From Microcaldota archaeon (GTDB taxonomy: Archaea > Micrarchaeota > Micrarchaeia > Anstonellales > VGKX01), in the NCBI GenBank assembly GCA_021823945.1, contig JAKALW010000028.1:1-9169 (forward strand): 9,169 nt of DNA. The letters are read 5' to 3'. The position numbers and the translations under genes were made by a program. Positions 1-6,660 of the stretch are shown here, one piece after another (position 1 is the stretch's first letter; each line of letters starts with the position of its first letter). A model generated the notes under the pieces. It did not search any database and was not told the DNA's origin. It worked only from the letters and a program-made list of their open reading frames with translations.

Positions 1-141
1 TTCCATGCTCTTTGCCTGGATTTCATACTCATTGATTTTGGATTTCATGCCCGCCTGCAGTGTGCCTTCCGTGACCTGCCCGACCATGATAATCCCATGC
101 CCTGTTATGTTGAACACGCCTTTCACAAGCAGTTTTGCCAT
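1..141 (-). CDS. Partial small protein resembling the EF-Tu domain 2 beta-barrel
   Basis: The first 47 codons of a minus-strand gene run off the left edge with no stop; no stop codon or C-terminus is visible. The peptide begins MAKLLVKGVFNITGHGI and continues with a V-G-Q-V-x-E-G-x-L-Q-A-G-M pattern. This matches the domain 2 signature of translational GTPases (hydrophobic strand, G-x-G-turn, GxVxxGxLxxG, then a charged strand). There is no room for a G domain before it, so it would be a stand-alone barrel or a barrel at the N-terminus of something else. The start is supported by a good Shine-Dalgarno GAGGTG at 151-156, nine bases before ATG. It lies downstream of the PH-domain genes on the same strand with a gap of about 100 bp, so it may have its own promoter. 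Function is not inferred beyond the fold resemblance. Confidence 0.6.
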   Translation of the reverse strand, partial: MAKLLVKGVFNITGHGIIMVGQVTEGTLQAGMKSKINEYEIQAKSME

Positions 142-150
142 AGGGAACAC

Positions 151-156
151 CACCTC
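151..156 (-). promoter_or_regulatory. Shine-Dalgarno for the partial EF-Tu-domain-2-like gene
   Basis: On the minus strand the sequence reads GAGGTG, then nine bases, then ATG at 141. GAGGTG matches the archaeal/bacterial 16S anti-SD complement GGAGGTGATC. It is the clearest SD in the window; most other genes here seem to have little or no leader. Confidence 0.55.
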
Positions 157-244
157 ATTCAATCCTGGTATCAATTCATGCCATGATGCAGTTTTGATTC
201 ATGGTTCGCATGAAAAGTGATTCCATGCATAATATTTCAAGCCG

Positions 245-2407
245 CTAGTTCTTCCTGGATTTTTCAACACTTGCAGCCAGGGCTTTGACAAGCCTTTCAG
301 CGTCCTCGCGCGATACGCCGTCAATGTGCGCCATTGGCCCCGATTCCTGCGTCACTGTGGTAATCCAGACGTCCCACAGGTCAAAGCCAACGTCATACCA
401 GTCCTGGTCTACGTAGATTGACTGGATGTTCTTGAACGGGACTATGATTTCGCTCCAGCCAAACACGCCCTTGCGTATTACAAGCGAGTCCTCGTTCATG
501 TCATAGAAATACTTTTGCATGTAAACCCTCTCGTAGAGGTAGACAATTATTGCGGAGAGGAAATACAAGAACAGGAGTGCACAGCCCGCAAATGCGACTG
601 TTGCTGCAATGCCCTTGGTGAATGCGCCTATTATGAGAAGAGATATGAAAAGCTGGAGCGCGAACATGCCCGCGTATGCTACTGTTTTTTTGAGCGGCTT
701 GGACGGGGAAAGGGGGATTTCCTGCCTCAGGCTGGTTTGGTTCTTGGGGTATTCCAACCCTATGATCCCAAGGAGTTTTGAGCGCATTGCCTTGGAATCG
801 GCATAGGAGAGGTAAGGTATCCTTTCAGTGAGAGTGGCTGACGTGGCAAACTGCTGTTTCGAGCTGTCAGAGCCAATCATGTCTTTCGAGCCCGTCTCGA
901 CATACAAAGTCGAAAGACCCAGGAAACTCTCGACAAAGCCTGTTGAGATTTGGATGTCCTGGATTTTCTCGTACCTGATGACTTTTTTCATCCTGGCTAT
1001 CAGGCCAAGCTCTATCGCAAGCCCTTCCCTGCCAATTGAATACGAATATGTCGCCAGGTCGACATAGCCTGTAATGAGCGCGAATATCGCCAAAAGCAGG
1101 CATATGGCAGAGCCAATGCCCGCGAAAATCAAGAGCGCTTTGGAGAATATGAATGAAGCCGCGACCAGGCACAAGGTGGCAAAAAACACCATGCCTATCA
1201 GGATTGCGGAGCTTGCGAGGTTTCCCGCAAGGAAACGGTTTTTGAAAGGCTTTGCCAGGAGGCCGCCATCATAGCCCGGAATGAGCGGGTGGCTTCCTGA
1301 AGCCATGCTTTTCATGAGTGGAATGCCCTGGCTTTGCCCAGCGCCCTGCGCCTGCCCGCCCGTGCTTCCCGCGCCTTTTTCTTGGTCTATTGTACCAGAA
1401 AATTGCATTCCAGACTGCCCGGGCATGTTTCCCAGCCTGGCGCTTTCCAGCTGCTGGCGCAAAAGCTCCTGCACCTTTTTCGAGTCATCAGCAGATAGGA
1501 GCCTCAGGTGCGATGCAACTGCTGACAAATATGACATGGACTTGACGCGAAGGGTGTAAAGCCCGGCAAGCCTTTCAAAAGGCCCCTGGACAATGTCAAT
1601 GTCCTGGACATTCTTGTAGAAAATCATGGTTTCTTTCGGGTTAATCCAGCCTTCCTTGAGCCACAGCCCGTCGGGCCTCAAGGAATAAGTGCGCGACGCG
1701 AAGTCTTTTTTGTTGTATACCCAAAGCACGATTGCCACGAGCGGAAAGCCAATGAGGAGAGGCCAGAATATGAAGACGCTCATGAGTGTAAAGCCTATCA
1801 AAAGCCCGGCATAATCGAGCCATAGCCCCACAGGCGCTGGCTTGAATGTGGCGATTATTCCAGGCTGGACAGCCGCAGAGCCTTCCATGCCCTGCTGCCC
1901 TCCCATCCCAGGCTGCGCCAGGTTGGAAGGCTTGGGGCCAACAGGGCCCGCGTTTTCGGATTTCAAAGACGAGAGAAGATAGGACTTGAGGGAATCCAAA
2001 GCCCCCTTGCCAAGCCCGTCAATGTGGGACAGGTTGCCTGAAGATTGTGAAGCCGAGGAAAAATGCAGGTCATACAGCCCGAAAAACTGGTCAAGCAGGT
2101 CCTGGTCCACATAGACGTCGGACACCTTTTCAGCGGGGATTGTGATCGAGTTGGGGAAAAACACGCCCTTCTTGATTTCAAGCCCGTGCTCAGTCATGTC
2201 ATAGAAATAAACTTTGTAATACTCGCGCTGCCAGAGGTAAACCGCGATTGGGACAAGAGGAATCACAAGGAGCAGCAGGTAGGAGCCTGCCATTGCCGAA
2301 GCCATCACTGCCAAAAACCCGATTATCCAGATATAGCCAATGCTCTCGGAAATGGTCTTCTTCATGACCTTCCTAGGGTCAAGCGGGAATGTTTCGCGCA
2401 GTGTCAT
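245..2407 (-). CDS. Membrane protein with four tandem bPH2 (DUF304, YdbT-like) domains
   Basis: 720 residues from the ATG at 2407. Four modules are visible, each a pair of hydrophobic helices followed by a bacterial PH-like (bPH2) domain: helices about 23-59 with PH1 about 65-148; helices about 193-230 with PH2 about 236-320; helices about 396-449 with PH3 about 450-549; helices about 573-624 with PH4 about 630-712. Hallmarks are FYDMTEHGLEIKKG in PH1, YKNVQDIDIVQG in PH2, YEKIQDIQISTG in PH3 and FYDMNEDSLVIRKG in PH4. PH1 and PH4 share a YVDQD core and an HIDG ending, so they are sisters; PH2 and PH3 form a second pair. Gly/Gln/Met-rich linkers lie at about 149-184 and 324-382. The start was chosen because LRETFPLDPRKVMKKT at the N-terminus repeats as LRQEIPLSPSKPLKKT before module 4. 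An upstream ATG at 2479, one base after the preceding stop, is an alternative (744 aa). Bacterial YdbT carries fewer such domains. Role: membrane, possibly envelope or stress related; not known. Confidence 0.85.
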   Translation of the reverse strand: MTLRETFPLDPRKVMKKTISESIGYIWIIGFLAVMASAMAGSYLLLLVIPLVPIAVYLWQREYYKVYFYDMTEHGLEIKKGVFFPNSITIPAEKVSDVYVDQDLLDQFFGLYDLHFSSASQSSGNLSHIDGLGKGALDSLKSYLLSSLKSENAGPVGPKPSNLAQPGMGGQQGMEGSAAVQPGIIATFKPAPVGLWLDYAGLLIGFTLMSVFIFWPLLIGFPLVAIVLWVYNKKDFASRTYSLRPDGLWLKEGWINPKETMIFYKNVQDIDIVQGPFERLAGLYTLRVKSMSYLSAVASHLRLLSADDSKKVQELLRQQLESARLGNMPGQSGMQFSGTIDQEKGAGSTGGQAQGAGQSQGIPLMKSMASGSHPLIPGYDGGLLAKPFKNRFLAGNLASSAILIGMVFFATLCLVAASFIFSKALLIFAGIGSAICLLLAIFALITGYVDLATYSYSIGREGLAIELGLIARMKKVIRYEKIQDIQISTGFVESFLGLSTLYVETGSKDMIGSDSSKQQFATSATLTERIPYLSYADSKAMRSKLLGIIGLEYPKNQTSLRQEIPLSPSKPLKKTVAYAGMFALQLFISLLIIGAFTKGIAATVAFAGCALLFLYFLSAIIVYLYERVYMQKYFYDMNEDSLVIRKGVFGWSEIIVPFKNIQSIYVDQDWYDVGFDLWDVWITTVTQESGPMAHIDGVSREDAERLVKALAASVEKSRKN

Positions 2408-2439
2408 GCAATCAATCCGGGCAATATGCCAATTGGTTC

Positions 2440-2453
2440 TGTGCATATGCACA
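2440..2453. repeat. 14-bp perfect palindrome between the two PH-domain genes
   Basis: TGTGCATATGCACA is fully self-complementary. It lies in the 73-bp stretch between the stop of the one-domain PH gene and the preferred start (2407) of the four-domain gene. A second, looser dyad, GGCA-ATA-TGCC, lies at 2420-2430. Either could be a regulator site, or the AT core could act as a TATA element for a second promoter. If translation really starts at 2479, both lie inside coding sequence. Confidence 0.35.
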
Positions 2454-2480
2454 AGAATGGGAGTGCAACATGTAACCATC

Positions 2481-3281
2481 TCACTCTGCCATGCCCCTGT
2501 GCATTTTAGCAAGGGCAAGGAGGTCTTTCCGGAATTCCTGGGCTGAGGCAAGCTTTATGCCAAAGACTGGCGCAGTGCCCGCAGGCGTAGATACATAGAC
2601 ATTGGCAATTCCGAACATGCGCTCGAAAATGCCCTGCGACACCTGGGCGTCCTGGACATTCTCGTATGGCACAATCTCGTAATTGGGGTTTATCGAGCCA
2701 GACCTGACAAAGAGGAACCCCTTTTGGAGGCTGAACCTGAATGTCTTTCGGATGAAAAATATTTCAACTGCCCATGCCGCGAAAAACGGCAGGGCAAGGA
2801 ATGCCAGGAGCAAAAATGCCAGCGCGGAAGAAATGCGGACGCTTGGCGCCATTGAAGCCAGAAAGCCCGCCAATGCGAGGAATATGGCAAGCACTATGGC
2901 AAAAAACACCGCCTGGTATGCCTGGAGCGCCCTGCTTATTTCACAGTACGTGGTTGAGGACTCGTCTGGCATGATTCTCCGGAACGGGAGGAAAAATGCA
3001 TTTTTCCGGACATGCTCGCGTATAGCTGGGGCATCTGATTTTCCAAGAACTGTTCCTGCTTCCTGAAAAGGCGCTGCTGGCCTTGGAAGGGATTTGGCAA
3101 GCTTTTGCAATTTTTCAGGCATTGGATGCTCGTCAGAATATACAAAAATAGGGATTTCTTGGGCTGGCTGGGGCATAGATTGAAGGGCCTTTCCCTTAGA
3201 ACTTGGCTTGCGCCTGCCAGGAACTGACTTGAAACCGGCACGCAAAGAGGTTTTCTGCTTTGATATGTTCGCCTTTCCCAC
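2481..3281 (-). CDS. Membrane protein with one bPH2 (DUF304, YdbS-like) domain
   Basis: 266 residues from a GTG start. The first 40 residues are rich in Lys, Arg, Ser and Pro. A soluble segment of about 80 residues follows, then two hydrophobic helices (about 122-143 and 150-173), then a bPH2 domain (about 176-260) with the core IVPYENVQDAQVSQGIFERM and a following strand YVSTPAG. Arrangement and size recall bacterial YdbS, which pairs with the longer YdbT; here too the short gene lies just upstream of the multi-domain one on the same strand. The GTG is favoured because an AT box sits about 25 bases upstream, as expected for a leaderless transcript. Internal ATGs at 3176 or 3122 remain possible, since the N-terminal 50 residues look poorly structured. 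It probably acts in the membrane together with the product of the next gene (inference). Confidence 0.8.
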   Translation of the reverse strand: MGKANISKQKTSLRAGFKSVPGRRKPSSKGKALQSMPQPAQEIPIFVYSDEHPMPEKLQKLAKSLPRPAAPFQEAGTVLGKSDAPAIREHVRKNAFFLPFRRIMPDESSTTYCEISRALQAYQAVFFAIVLAIFLALAGFLASMAPSVRISSALAFLLLAFLALPFFAAWAVEIFFIRKTFRFSLQKGFLFVRSGSINPNYEIVPYENVQDAQVSQGIFERMFGIANVYVSTPAGTAPVFGIKLASAQEFRKDLLALAKMHRGMAE

Positions 3282-3302
3282 AAAGAGTTATGGGATTGGC
3301 GC

Positions 3303-3310
3303 AATTTAAG
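3303..3310 (-). promoter_or_regulatory. TATA-like box of the one-domain PH gene
   Basis: The minus strand reads CTTAAATT, centred about 25 bases before the GTG at 3281. This is the archaeal TATA-to-start distance when the mRNA has no leader. No Shine-Dalgarno is visible before the GTG, which agrees with leaderless initiation. Confidence 0.45.
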
Positions 3311-3336
3311 AAGATTTTGCAAACACTTGCTTGCCT

Positions 3337-3355
3337 AAAACCCACAAAATGAAAA
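3337..3355 (-). terminator. Oligo-T terminator after the dioxygenase gene
   Basis: On the minus strand the TGA stop is followed directly by three T4 runs separated by short spacers (A4 runs at 3352-3355, 3346-3349 and 3337-3340 on the plus strand). Archaeal RNA polymerase terminates at such U-rich tracts without a hairpin. It lies just before the promoter of the next minus-strand gene. Confidence 0.4.
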
Positions 3356-4207
3356 TCAGATTCCAAATGCCACGCAGCGCATAGACAGGGAGGAATAGGA
3401 GTATGCCTCGTTGAAATACACTGGCTTTTCGCCATCGGACGCGCCGGCGGCGTACAGGAGGGGCAGGTAATGCTCGTTCGTAGGGACTGCAAATCTGGCG
3501 GACTGGAATGACTGGTAATTGGCAAGCCTGGGGAAATCGCCCTTGTCAAGAGTCGTCTTGACCTTGCTGTCAAAATCTACAGTCCACGGGTATGGCGGGG
3601 AGTCAAGCCGCATCTGCATCAGGTTATGGACAATGTTGCCGCTTCCAAGGATTAGCACGCCCTCGTCCCGAAGCCCCTTGAGTTCAGTGCCGATTCTTAG
3701 GTGGCCTGCAGGCTCCAATGTGGCGTCCAGGCTTAGCTGGATTACTGGTACGTCCGCCTTGGGATACATGCGGGAGAGGACAGACCACGCGCCATGGTCA
3801 AGACCCCATGACATGTCCTGCCCGACCTTTGTTGATTTCACAATGCCCAAAATGCGCTTTGCAAGACTCGGATTGCCAGGCGCCGGGTATTTTGCCTCGT
3901 AAAGTTCTGGCGGGAAACCGTAAAAGTCGTGGATTGTCTTAGGGTTTTCCATTGCAGTGACTTGCGTGCCCCTGGACTGCCAGTGGGCGGATATGCAAAG
4001 CACTGAGGCTGGTTTTGGGAATTTGGCTGCGATTTTTTTCCAGCCGCTGACAAACTCGTTGCCCTCAATCGCGTTCATTGGCGAGCCGTGGCCTATGAAA
4101 AGCACTGGCATTCTATCCTCTGATTTGGGAGGTGGGAATGCGGCTGGTTTTGAGGATGCGGGAGAGCCAGGTTTGGTTTTGGAAGAACCGCGAAAAGTTG
4201 ATGCCAT
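3356..4207 (-). CDS. Class III extradiol dioxygenase homologue (DODA/LigB family, YgiD-like)
   Basis: 283 residues. The four histidines of the YgiD/DODA active site are present: H40 in FIGHGSPMN, H75 in ISAHW, H194 in GNIVHN and H246 in TNEHYLPL. H138 in WGLDHGAWS is also conserved. The spacing H40-H75 (35) and H40-H194 (154) fits the family closely. Family members cleave catecholic substrates such as L-DOPA using Fe(II) or Zn(II). The true substrate in an archaeon is unknown, and no aromatic-degradation genes are nearby. Residues 1-32 are a Pro/Ser/Lys-rich extension with no counterpart in the fold. The ATG at 4207 has a TATA box at 4237-4245, giving a leader of about 7 bases. The ATG at 4111, preceded by AGAGG at 4117-4121, gives a 251-residue protein starting right at the conserved core and may be the real or a second start. 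It is transcribed divergently from the dehydrogenase gene. Confidence 0.9.
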   Translation of the reverse strand: MASTFRGSSKTKPGSPASSKPAAFPPPKSEDRMPVLFIGHGSPMNAIEGNEFVSGWKKIAAKFPKPASVLCISAHWQSRGTQVTAMENPKTIHDFYGFPPELYEAKYPAPGNPSLAKRILGIVKSTKVGQDMSWGLDHGAWSVLSRMYPKADVPVIQLSLDATLEPAGHLRIGTELKGLRDEGVLILGSGNIVHNLMQMRLDSPPYPWTVDFDSKVKTTLDKGDFPRLANYQSFQSARFAVPTNEHYLPLLYAAGASDGEKPVYFNEAYSYSSLSMRCVAFGI

Positions 4208-4236
4208 AAGACCCGAAGGATTTAGGGATTTTGGGG

Positions 4237-4245
4237 AATATAAAA
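4237..4245 (-). promoter_or_regulatory. TATA box of the dioxygenase gene
   Basis: The minus strand reads TTTTATATT, centred at about 4241, 34 bases before the ATG at 4207. This predicts a start of transcription near 4214 and a very short leader. It is one half of a divergent promoter region shared with the dehydrogenase gene. Confidence 0.5.
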
Positions 4246-4424
4246 GTTGGGGCTATGGGGCGACTGTGCCATTCATGCGGATTGCCGGCCCAATCAAGCA
4301 GGACAAATTGTGCAACGGGCATTTTCCAATAAATGTTCCACAGGATGAAAATTTTCCACCATGTTTTGGCTATTGGCTCCCACAGTCCCAATATAAATCT
4401 TGGTATTGGAAATCTTACGGTTTA

Positions 4425-4434
4425 GTTATATATT
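4425..4434 (+). promoter_or_regulatory. TATA box of the dehydrogenase/ATP-grasp operon
   Basis: GTTATATATT lies 17-26 bases before ATG 4451 and about 32-41 before ATG 4466. The predicted transcription start falls near 4451-4457. A second AT box, ATATAAAT at about 4391-4398, would give a leader of about 30 bases that includes a GGGGG run before ATG 4451. The sequence does not decide between them. The rest of the 4208-4450 spacer holds a GAAAATTTTC palindrome (4347-4356) and two ATTTTCCA copies (4321 and 4351), and no gene. Confidence 0.45.
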
Positions 4435-4450
4435 CGGGGGAATTATTGGC

Positions 4451-5485
4451 ATGGCAGTCAAACCTATGAACATAGTAGTACCTAAAGAGACGTTTCCGCT
4501 TGAAAAAAGGCTTGTTGTGATGCCCAAAGCGGCAAATGCGCTTGTCAAGGCTGGGCACAATGTCTTTGTCCAGGCTGGCGCCGGGAGCGGGATACAGATT
4601 CTCGACAGCAATTATAAAGATGCGGGGGCGACCATAATTGCCGAGCCAAGGGAGCTTTATGAAAAGGCCAGTGGCGGCATGGTAATGAAGATGAAAGCGC
4701 CCACTTCCGAAGAATTTTCATTCATGAAAAATTCAATCATATTCTGCATGCTCCACATAGGGCAGAACAAGGAAAGGATTTACTACATGGGCTCGCAGGG
4801 GCTGAGCGGCGTAGCCATGGAAAACATACGCGACGAGAAGTCGAAAAGGCAGGTTGACCAGACAGACATAACAGGCCAGATGGGAGTATATTACGCTATC
4901 AGGCATTTCACAAAAATGCCGTGCGACATGAAGGCTGTCATACTCGGCTACGGGAATGTGGCGCATGGGGCCATCAGCGCGTGCTCGAAGCTGGGCATGA
5001 AATTCAAGATAATGAGGAGAAGCGAGCTTCAAAAACTTCTATTGTGGCTGAAAGACGCTGACATTCTGATAAATGCCATCTCATGGCCGGCAAAACAGAT
5101 GGAAAAGAAGGAATACCTTGTAACAAGGGAAGACATAAAGAATTCCAAGCCCGGCATGATTGTTTTGGACCTGGCAGTGGATTTCCCAAACCCGATTGAG
5201 ACCATACACCCGACAGATTACCTGAACCCGTCATACCTTGACGAGGACAGGGTGCACATTAGCATTTACGGGTACCCGGGGCTTGTGCCTGTGACATCAA
5301 GCAACATATACAGCGAGCAGGTGCTTCCATACGCAATGGCTATTGCGGACAATGGCGGGCTTCGCGGCATTGACAAGGTGGAAAGGATAGGCCCGTACAT
5401 AAAGCGCGCTATTGTCAACCCGGCAAAATTCGGCGGCTGGGAACAGTTCAAGCCGCATGTTTCGCCGGGCTCGAACATAGAATAA
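4451..5485 (+). CDS. Alanine dehydrogenase / N5-(carboxyethyl)ornithine synthase-like NAD(P)-dependent enzyme
   Basis: 344 residues (339 if translation begins at ATG 4466, MNIVVPKE). The N-terminal catalytic domain of the AlaDH/PNT superfamily is recognisable: PKETFPLEKR with R20 as the likely carboxylate-binding arginine, the AGAGSG turn, K80/K82 in MKMKAP and H102 in MLHIG, matching the AlaDH catalytic Lys and His. The dinucleotide fold has GYGNVAHGA at 166-174. The strand after it ends in IMRRS, lacking the acidic residue that holds NADH ribose, and the fold is shortened as in CeoS; both suggest NADPH use and opine-type chemistry. The C-terminal part has DLAVDFPNPIET, HPTDYLNPSY and YPGLVPVTSS, close to AlaDH. 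It is smaller than typical AlaDH (about 370). It probably interconverts an oxo-acid and an amine or amino acid. A same-strand ATP-grasp gene follows after 41 bp. The exact reaction is not determined; saccharopine dehydrogenase-like activity is another option. Confidence 0.85.
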   Translation: MAVKPMNIVVPKETFPLEKRLVVMPKAANALVKAGHNVFVQAGAGSGIQILDSNYKDAGATIIAEPRELYEKASGGMVMKMKAPTSEEFSFMKNSIIFCMLHIGQNKERIYYMGSQGLSGVAMENIRDEKSKRQVDQTDITGQMGVYYAIRHFTKMPCDMKAVILGYGNVAHGAISACSKLGMKFKIMRRSELQKLLLWLKDADILINAISWPAKQMEKKEYLVTREDIKNSKPGMIVLDLAVDFPNPIETIHPTDYLNPSYLDEDRVHISIYGYPGLVPVTSSNIYSEQVLPYAMAIADNGGLRGIDKVERIGPYIKRAIVNPAKFGGWEQFKPHVSPGSNIE

Positions 5486-5526
5486 ATGGCAAATGGGCAT
5501 GCAGGGTTTTGCGTGTGGGAATTGGC

Positions 5527-6570
5527 ATGAAAAGCATCCTGGTTCTTGGGAAGGGCGATACGCAATATTCGGACAGGAACAGGGCCAGGTTTGTCGATTA
5601 TGCCAAAAAGGCGGGATTTGAAGTCCTGGCATCTGATTACCATGAGTTGGGGAAGCTTGGCAGTTTCAAGAATGAAAAAATAAATGCCCTGTTCTTCTTC
5701 CCATACACATTTTGGAACGCAAACTGCGAAGTGCCCGAAGACACAAAGCTATATGGGACATCAAGGGCTGCTTATGAGAAATTCAGCAAATATTTCCTTG
5801 AAGTCCAGGGAGAGTTGGAGCAGAAGTTCAGGGGGCATGACATACATTACGTTATACCTCCGCAAAACGCGCCCATAGACAGGGACAAGGTTGAAACTAT
5901 TTCAAGGCTTAGGGCCAACGGCGTGCCCACTTCAGAACCAGTGGATTACGGTTCAGTGGATGAGATAGCCGGCAAGGCAACGCCCAAGCGCGGGGTATTC
6001 ATCAAGTGCAGATATGGCTCTGAAGGCAAGGGGATAACTGTATTGCGCCATGACAAGTGGGTCACGAATTACAAAGTCGAGGGCAACCAACTGGCAAATT
6101 ACGGGGTTTATGACAAGTGGGAATTCACAGAAATCACAGGAAGGATGGACCTGCTTGGCCAGCTGCTTCAAAACGCCGTGATTGTTGAGCGCGAAATACT
6201 GACCCCTGATAATTTTGGCGGCATGAAATTCGACCTGAGGGCATACGTTGTAGGGAATGTTGTGCCGCACCTGTTTATCAGGCTGAATAACGTGCAAAAG
6301 GAAGTTACCAATTATTCCCAAGGCGCCACGATAAAGCACCACCCTGAAACAGGGATAAAGGAAGACTGCTTGCGCGCGGCCAGGGAAATTGCAAAAAATG
6401 CAGCCAAGGCAATGGGGCTTGAATTCGTTGGCATTGACATCATGTTCGACGGGAGCCTAGAAAACCCGAAAGTTGTCGAGGCACAGGCGTTCACAGATTT
6501 CCCAGACATCAGGAATTTCAACATGGCGAAATACATGGCTGGCGAAGGCAGCGGCCTGTTCAAGGAATAG
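5527..6570 (+). CDS. ATP-grasp ligase of unknown substrate
   Basis: 347 residues from ATG 5527; TTG 5509 and GTG 5515 are upstream alternatives, and GGGA before the ATG is a weak SD. Residues 1-about 130 form a Rossmann-like pre-ATP-grasp domain starting MKSILVLGKG. The ATP-grasp core follows: FIKCRYGSEGKGI at 158-170 (glycine-rich phosphate loop with its Lys), IVERE at 219-223 (adenine site), FDLRAYVVG at 235-243 and GIDIMFDG at 302-309. The metal site is VVEAQAF, with E318 and Q320 where most members have Glu-x-Asn. Such enzymes join a carboxylate to an amine through an acyl-phosphate, as in RimK, LysX or glutathione synthetase. It is the second gene of a unit with the AlaDH/CeoS-like enzyme, suggesting that it ligates that enzyme's product or precursor. 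It is not a close match to any ATP-grasp enzyme that I can name. Confidence 0.85.
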   Translation: MKSILVLGKGDTQYSDRNRARFVDYAKKAGFEVLASDYHELGKLGSFKNEKINALFFFPYTFWNANCEVPEDTKLYGTSRAAYEKFSKYFLEVQGELEQKFRGHDIHYVIPPQNAPIDRDKVETISRLRANGVPTSEPVDYGSVDEIAGKATPKRGVFIKCRYGSEGKGITVLRHDKWVTNYKVEGNQLANYGVYDKWEFTEITGRMDLLGQLLQNAVIVEREILTPDNFGGMKFDLRAYVVGNVVPHLFIRLNNVQKEVTNYSQGATIKHHPETGIKEDCLRAAREIAKNAAKAMGLEFVGIDIMFDGSLENPKVVEAQAFTDFPDIRNFNMAKYMAGEGSGLFKE

Positions 6571-6628
6571 GGCGGAGCGGGCTTTTGCGCCAGGCGGCCA
6601 TTCTCTTTTCCCAATGGCAGAAGCAATG

Positions 6629-6636
6629 AATTTAAG
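6629..6636 (+). promoter_or_regulatory. TATA-like box of rlmH
   Basis: AATTTAAG is centred about 28 bases before the ATG at 6661, so transcription would begin at or within a few bases of the start codon. No SD lies between. This suggests that rlmH has its own promoter rather than relying on the ATP-grasp operon 90 bp upstream. Confidence 0.45.
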
Positions 6637-6660
6637 TGCTTGGGGCAACAAGTCTAAACC

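Noticed and set aside
5..220. 71-codon plus-strand frame at the left edge
   Set aside because: It is antisense to the partial minus-strand gene, which has a good SD and a recognisable barrel signature.
2063..2509. 148-codon plus-strand frame
   Set aside because: Shadow of the PH-domain coding strand; no recognisable motif and no start signal.
3957..4469. 170-codon plus-strand frame across the divergent promoter
   Set aside because: It covers the TATA boxes of both flanking genes and is antisense to the dioxygenase N-terminus; no family resemblance.
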